A DNA stretch of 64,000 nucleotides from the NCBI GenBank assembly GCA_021817325.1, contig JAKAVK010000007.1, forward strand, positions 1 to 64,000, written 5' to 3'. This DNA is from Microcaldota archaeon. Its GTDB lineage: Archaea > Micrarchaeota > Micrarchaeia > Micrarchaeales > CABMGC01. Below, in pieces: positions 59,882 through 64,000 of the stretch. A program made the translations under genes and the position numbers. Within the stretch, counting starts at the first letter, position 1. Each line of letters begins with the position of its first letter. The notes under the pieces were generated by a model, which worked only from the letters and a program-made list of their open reading frames with translations, was not told the origin of the DNA and did not search any database.

Positions 59882-60654
59882 GATAGGAACTTGATGTATA
59901 TGTAGGCGGCAGAGAGCAGCAGCAGCACCACGATCCCTATGTATATGTACTCCTTGTCATTGGTGTAGATGTTGGTGAAGTACGCAGCGACCTCCCCCTG
60001 CAGTGACTGCGTTAATATGTACGAGAATGAAAACCTGTACAGCGGCTCTGCAGCGTACCACGAGAAGGCTGTGACATTCGTATAGTTGCCCACGAAGTTT
60101 GGCGGAGGCGAATCCGGCAGAGGGGAGATGGATACTATCTGCGCACCCTTCGGCACCACCAGGGTGAAACGCACATTCTGCGGCAGTGCCTGGCCGCTTG
60201 CGGTGTGCTCGAAATTTAGCACGCTGTCATTGAACGTATACTCGAACTTCCTGGGTGCAATCTCGTCTACAGTGGTGACGTTCTTTATAGAATAGGTCAT
60301 GATCAAAAGCGCATCTGCGCCGCTGCCCTGCGGTATTATCGAGCCTGGCAGGAAGGTCAGCTTCGAGACGCTAAACCTGGGGTTCAGTATATGCGGCGTA
60401 AGCTGGGTCGTCTTGAGTATGTTCTGCCAGTCGACCAGGCTGAGATTATATGCACTCCTGTCCTGCGCGTACACATTTACCGAGGCGTTGCTCATGTACA
60501 GGTAGAACGTCTCTATCACACTTGCTGTGGTCGTATTGCTTGACAGCACCACGGTGGTGTTGACCTGTGTTATGTTGAAATAGGCATGCGCACTGCCAAA
60601 AAGCAGTGTAATAAGGAGGGGAAAAGCTAACAGGCTGATGCGCTTTGCAGACAT
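59878..60654 (-). CDS. Secreted/anchored beta-rich protein with C-terminal membrane helix
   Basis: I do not recognise a family. The 258-residue protein has a signal peptide (LLAFPLLITLLFGSAHA), an exposed region rich in beta strands and N-x-S/T sites, and a C-terminal anchor YIYIGIVVLLLLSAAYIYIKF. It is a type I surface protein by layout. Its last codon overlaps the start of pheS, which is odd for an envelope protein. The remaining segments show no catalytic or metal motif. Confidence 0.72.
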   Translation of the reverse strand: MSAKRISLLAFPLLITLLFGSAHAYFNITQVNTTVVLSSNTTTASVIETFYLYMSNASVNVYAQDRSAYNLSLVDWQNILKTTQLTPHILNPRFSVSKLTFLPGSIIPQGSGADALLIMTYSIKNVTTVDEIAPRKFEYTFNDSVLNFEHTASGQALPQNVRFTLVVPKGAQIVSISPLPDSPPPNFVGNYTNVTAFSWYAAEPLYRFSFSYILTQSLQGEVAAYFTNIYTNDKEYIYIGIVVLLLLSAAYIYIKFLS

Positions 60655-60740
60655 GAATCTACTCTTGCAAGTCTAAACTTTTAAATGCTTGGTTGGCCCT
60701 TTTCAAAAGGCTATTAAATGTTTGATGATAAGCCTGTATC

Positions 60741-61571
60741 ATGGAGCCTTCCAAGATCCTGTCCGGTTTCAATTCCGCCCAGTTCACAGGGGTTTACTGC
60801 GGCGTATGCGGTGCCCAGGCATTCATTGCGCCAAATGCCAAGGACTGCATCTGCACATACTGCGAGGCATACCTTGCCCCCGGCATGCAGAAAAGCGGCT
60901 ACAGCCAGCAGTTTGGGGCTGTGCATGAGCTCATCAGGCAGGGCAAGGTGGATGATGCGGCAAAGGCGCTGGATGCCATCGATCCAGGTACGGATCCAGT
61001 CAGGCACTACGCGCTCTCAAGCATGTACTCCTGCCTTTCCGACATGAGGTATGCAGATGTGAGCTATGCGCTGCCAGGATTCATGCACCAAAACGCCGAC
61101 AGCAGGAATGACGAGTACGATAAGAACCCAAACAACTCGATGAGGCTGCTTTCCAGGTCAAAGGAGCTGCTCTTCCATGCCATCTACATAATAAACGACC
61201 AGCTGAAGAGTAATGACGCCGCACTGCTATACATTGAATTCATGTCAGAGATCAAGCTCGACAGGCATGCAAAGGCCGCAAAACTGCTGGAGAAGCTCAA
61301 CACCGTGGCAGGCAACGAGCTGCAGGCATCGTACGCCAACATGGTGTACGCTGTCGAGACCGGAGGGGAAGAGGCAGATGCATATCTCTCCGATCTGCTT
61401 GCAAGAAAGGAGCTGCCGTCCCTCTACTACCTGGCAAGGCACCTAGTGTCCAAAAAGGAGCTTGCCCATGCCGGAAAGGTGCTGCGGCTTCTGGGCGGCA
61501 AGGCCGATATGCCCCGCGCGCTGCGCCTATTGAAGAAGATTGAGGCTGTTGAAGAGGCAACAAGACTCTAG
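60741..61571 (+). CDS. Zinc-ribbon protein with helical repeats (276 aa)
   Basis: The N-terminus has YCGVCGAQAFIAPNAKDCIC followed by T-Y-C, two Cys-x2-Cys pairs forming a treble-clef or ribbon. The rest is helical, with repeats such as AVHELIRQGKVDDAAKALDA and AKAAKLLEKLNTVAGNELQA, resembling TPR/Sel1-like arrays. I do not recognise a named family. It is cytoplasmic by sequence and may act as an adaptor. It lies 28 bases upstream of the glucoamylase-like gene in the same direction, giving a possible link. Confidence 0.7.
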   Translation: MEPSKILSGFNSAQFTGVYCGVCGAQAFIAPNAKDCICTYCEAYLAPGMQKSGYSQQFGAVHELIRQGKVDDAAKALDAIDPGTDPVRHYALSSMYSCLSDMRYADVSYALPGFMHQNADSRNDEYDKNPNNSMRLLSRSKELLFHAIYIINDQLKSNDAALLYIEFMSEIKLDRHAKAAKLLEKLNTVAGNELQASYANMVYAVETGGEEADAYLSDLLARKELPSLYYLARHLVSKKELAHAGKVLRLLGGKADMPRALRLLKKIEAVEEATRL

Positions 61572-61599
61572 TTGCCGAATAGAATGGATAATATTTTAA

Positions 61600-63420
61600 A
61601 TGTCAAGCGGGAATAGCCAAATAATAAAACAGGCGCATGCTTTGGCAGAATCAACCGATAGGAAACGCGTATTCCTGTCTAACGGCATCACGTCTGCTAT
61701 AGAGAACGAGGGGCGCATCGAGTGGTTCCCGTGCCCGAAGTTCGACTCTCCATCGATCTTCTCAGGAATACTCGATGACAGGAAGGGAGGATACTTCGCC
61801 ATAAGGCCGGAGGGCAGATACTCTGTAAAGACCGCATATGTGGAGGACACGCTAGTTGCCGAGAATTTCTTCTCCACGTCAAAGGGTTCGCTGAGCATGC
61901 ATGACTTCATGCCGCTAAGCCTCCCTGCAATAATGCGCGTCTACGAGTCAAGGATACCATTCATCGCCGACATACAGCCGATGTTCAACTACGGCATGAT
62001 AAACCCGAGCGTCGAGTACGTTGAGGATGGCATATCATTCAGGAACAACGGGAGCAATGAGGGGGTTGAGATCAGCATAAACGGAGAGTACGAGGTGCTC
62101 AGCGACGGGACCCTCGAGATGCAGCCTGGCCACGGCAACTTCTTCCTGATGTACTCCAAGGATCTCAGGTACGGGCTGTTCAGCAACAAGAGCTTCGTCT
62201 TCCCGGACCCCTACGATTCGCTGCATAAGACCATAAACTACTGGCGCAACCAGCTAAGGCCTGCCAAGAAGGTGAGCAAGTACGCCCAGGCCTACAAGAT
62301 GTCGATCCTAGTAGCTCTTGGCCTCATCTACCAGCCGTCCGGCGCAATAATAGCCGCCCCAACCGCCTCACTGCCGGAGATCATAGGCGACACGAGAAAC
62401 TGGGATTACAGGTACATGTGGATAAGGGATGGCGCATACGCTGCCGAGGCACTCACCAAGATAGGTTACGCAACAGAGACAAAGCGCATATTCGACTTCA
62501 TGTTCAGCGTCACCGATCCATCATCGAAGACATTCGACCACCCCCTATACTCGATCGACGGAACTGCGCCCCGCCCCGAGGAGAACATAGGTTGGCTGTC
62601 AGGCAGCCACAAATCAAAGCCTATCAGGATAGGGAACGGGGCATACATGCAGGTACAGATGGACGTGGAGGGTGCATTCATCGATGCGCTCTACACCTAC
62701 CTTAACATGACCAATGAGAAATCGTACATAATAAATCATTGGTGGGTCATAGAAGCAGCAATCGAGTGGGTCGGCAGGTCATGGACATTCCCAAGCACCA
62801 GCCTGTGGGAGGAGCGAGAAACCCTGGCCCACTTTGTCAATACAAAGGTGATGCAGTGGGTGGCTGTCGACAGGGCCTGCAGGATGGCCAGGAGCATAGG
62901 CCAGGCGCAGGAGGCGAAGGACTGGAGCATCCTCGCTGACATGATAAGGCATGATATCATGCTGCATGGCTACTCTAACGAGACCAAGAGCTTCGTCAAG
63001 TCCTACGATTCACAGGAGGTGGATGCGGCGCTGCTGGTCATGCCACTGTACGGTTTCATAGATGCAAAGGATCCAAAATTCCTCTCAACGCTAAGGAGAA
63101 TAGAGGTGGAGCTGCTCATAAGCAACGGGCTCATGCTGAGATACAAGAACGACGCGCTTGGAAGCGTGCAGCACCCGTTCACGCTGCTCAACACATGGCT
63201 TGCGCGAGTCTACCTGCGCATGGGGGAGAGGCGGATGGCAGAGAGAGTCATAGACAGCATGCTCAGATACGCGACAGACATGCTTCTGTTCGGAGAGCAT
63301 GTCGATGCCAAGACCCGTGAGCCGCTTGGAAATTTCCCCCAGCTCTTCCCACACGCCGGCCTGCTGACCACCATTGCGGAATACGATGACCCTACCCTGT
63401 ACTCCAGGAGGGAGGATTAA
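61600..63420 (+). CDS. Glycoside hydrolase family 15 (glucoamylase/trehalase-like)
   Basis: The 606-residue protein has an N-terminal beta-sandwich and then an (alpha/alpha)6 barrel: TRNWDYRYMWIRDGAYAAEA and LTKIGY, TSLWEERETLAHFVNTK with the first catalytic Glu region, QWVAVDRA, and LFGEHVDAKTREPLGNFPQL with the second Glu, then F-P-H-A-G-L. This is the GH15 form found in archaea and many bacteria, cutting alpha-1,4 or alpha-1,1 glucose links. The absence of a signal peptide points to intracellular use, for glycogen or trehalose. It follows the zinc-ribbon gene by 28 bases. Confidence 0.94.
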   Translation: MSSGNSQIIKQAHALAESTDRKRVFLSNGITSAIENEGRIEWFPCPKFDSPSIFSGILDDRKGGYFAIRPEGRYSVKTAYVEDTLVAENFFSTSKGSLSMHDFMPLSLPAIMRVYESRIPFIADIQPMFNYGMINPSVEYVEDGISFRNNGSNEGVEISINGEYEVLSDGTLEMQPGHGNFFLMYSKDLRYGLFSNKSFVFPDPYDSLHKTINYWRNQLRPAKKVSKYAQAYKMSILVALGLIYQPSGAIIAAPTASLPEIIGDTRNWDYRYMWIRDGAYAAEALTKIGYATETKRIFDFMFSVTDPSSKTFDHPLYSIDGTAPRPEENIGWLSGSHKSKPIRIGNGAYMQVQMDVEGAFIDALYTYLNMTNEKSYIINHWWVIEAAIEWVGRSWTFPSTSLWEERETLAHFVNTKVMQWVAVDRACRMARSIGQAQEAKDWSILADMIRHDIMLHGYSNETKSFVKSYDSQEVDAALLVMPLYGFIDAKDPKFLSTLRRIEVELLISNGLMLRYKNDALGSVQHPFTLLNTWLARVYLRMGERRMAERVIDSMLRYATDMLLFGEHVDAKTREPLGNFPQLFPHAGLLTTIAEYDDPTLYSRRED

Positions 63421-63487
63421 GGCCGTAGTCATATTCCTACCAAAAGATTATTATGCAAGGAAATTCATCTTTAATACGTGCATATTG

Positions 63488-64000
63488 ATGAAGAGGGACA
63501 TCGATAAGGCAGTTGCAGCGCTGAATTCGCTGGTCAAGGAGGTAGATACCTTGGGCATAAACGCATCAGAATTAGAGGCCATACACCTACAGCTCGGCAG
63601 CGTTTACGATGTACTGCAGGAGATCCAGGAAAGGCCATATGGGTTTGGCGGCAAGCAGACCGGGGAATCTGCAGAATTCAACAGGGTGATCGGGCGCAAG
63701 CCACCAAACAGGCAAAAGGCACGCGGAGCTCATAGAAAGGCCAAGGGCATAAGCGGCGCGATAAGGGTGCAAGGCGGATACAGGATGGTTCGTGGCTCCG
63801 ATGGCGAGCTCCACTTCATGGTCGACACAGAAAGGGATGCGCAGGCGAAGAGCAATCTTGCAAACCTATCAAGGAGGGAAGGAGATATAACGTTTGCGAA
63901 GAGGGAGACTCTCGAAAAGAACGGCACTGTCGAGGCCGGAAGTATCGTCGCGCTGCGCCAAGGCGACGGAACCTATGCGCCAGCTGCCTTCGTGAGGAGG
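63488..64000 (+). CDS. Unknown protein, cut by the window end
   Basis: An open frame begins at ATG 63488 with MKRDIDKAVAALNSLVKEVD and runs through the window end for 171 codons. The first 60 residues are helical; the middle is basic and Gly/Arg-rich (RKPPNRQKARGAHRKAKG); a small beta region IRVQGGYRMVRGSDGELHFM follows. Codon use fits the window. The function cannot be told from the visible part. Confidence 0.6.
   Translation, partial: MKRDIDKAVAALNSLVKEVDTLGINASELEAIHLQLGSVYDVLQEIQERPYGFGGKQTGESAEFNRVIGRKPPNRQKARGAHRKAKGISGAIRVQGGYRMVRGSDGELHFMVDTERDAQAKSNLANLSRREGDITFAKRETLEKNGTVEAGSIVALRQGDGTYAPAAFVRR

Noticed and set aside
1-64000. CRISPR arrays, rRNA genes and intact insertion sequences
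   Set aside because: I looked for regularly spaced repeats, conserved rRNA stretches and transposase frames with inverted ends and saw none.

Overview
The window is archaeal chromosome. Archaeal/eukaryotic-type information genes are spread through it: Rpo6/RpoK, ribosomal proteins eS24 and eS27, aIF5A, the large subunit of replication factor C, ATP-dependent DNA ligase, Hel308 helicase, archaeal-type PheS/PheT, SMC, a geranylgeranyl reductase for isoprenoid lipids, two FtsZ paralogues and an archaeal SepF. Many genes have a TATA box 25-30 bases before the start codon (leaderless transcripts); others carry a GGTG or GGAGG ribosome site. Compact genes, moderate GC (roughly half), heavy use of ATA, AGG, AAG and GAG codons, and many short unassignable proteins fit a small-genome DPANN lineage such as Micrarchaeota. 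That placement is inference from gene content, not a database match.

Layout. 1-3.4 kb: start of an SRPBCC-domain gene, an S66 LD-carboxypeptidase, a class I glutamine amidotransferase and an MFS-like transporter. 3.5-8.6 kb: a cysteine-bearing HTH regulator followed by sufB-sufD-sufC-sufS (Fe-S assembly). 8.6-10.4 kb: a helical protein of unknown function, a zinc-ribbon protein and a damaged locus with head-to-head coding fragments. 10.4-13.4 kb: a HemK2-like methyltransferase, DNA ligase and O6-alkylguanine alkyltransferase. 13.6-15.7 kb: tandem ftsZ1-ftsZ2. 15.8-19.1 kb: an HD phosphohydrolase and two unknown proteins. 19.2-22.2 kb: aIF5A, eS24, eS27, a CPBP protease, a TrmJ-like methylase and sepF. 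22.3-34.5 kb: CAP-domain protein, Hel308, pyruvoyl decarboxylase, signal peptidase, SMC, M50-CBS protease, two phosphohydrolases, DHFR and tautomerase. 34.6-46.7 kb: geranylgeranyl reductase, rpoK, membrane proteins, tandem GT2 glycosyltransferases, amino-acid permease, PadR regulator with a divergent partner, LUD protein, DUF192 protein, ABC exporter with a scramblase-like protein, phosphoribosyltransferase and a channel-like protein. 46.7-48.2 kb: an AT-rich island with a Nudix gene and gene debris, ending at tRNA-Thr. 48.5-54.9 kb: a complete uvrB-uvrA-uvrC operon. 54.9-55.4 kb: a broken tyrosine-recombinase gene beside tRNA-Glu. 55.5-64 kb: rfcL, pheS-pheT with an overlapping membrane protein, a zinc-ribbon helical-repeat protein, a GH15 glucoamylase-like enzyme and a gene cut by the window end.

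How the genes work together. The clearest functional units are the Suf operon with its likely Fe-S-sensing repressor; the division genes (ftsZ1, ftsZ2, and sepF about 6.5 kb away); a translation cluster with aIF5A, and a pyruvoyl decarboxylase that may feed the polyamine pathway needed for hypusine; and a bacterial-type nucleotide excision repair operon. UvrC in that operon stops before the usual C-terminal helix-hairpin-helix domain. The operon lies between two tRNA genes, one beside foreign-looking AT-rich debris and the other beside an integrase remnant, so the stretch from 46.7 to 55.4 kb looks like an area of past DNA exchange. I saw no CRISPR array, rRNA gene, intact insertion sequence or origin. 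The best candidates for undescribed biology are the scramblase-like protein with the ABC exporter, the channel-like protein with an altered pore loop, the PadR/92-residue divergent pair, and the repeated motif before ftsZ1.
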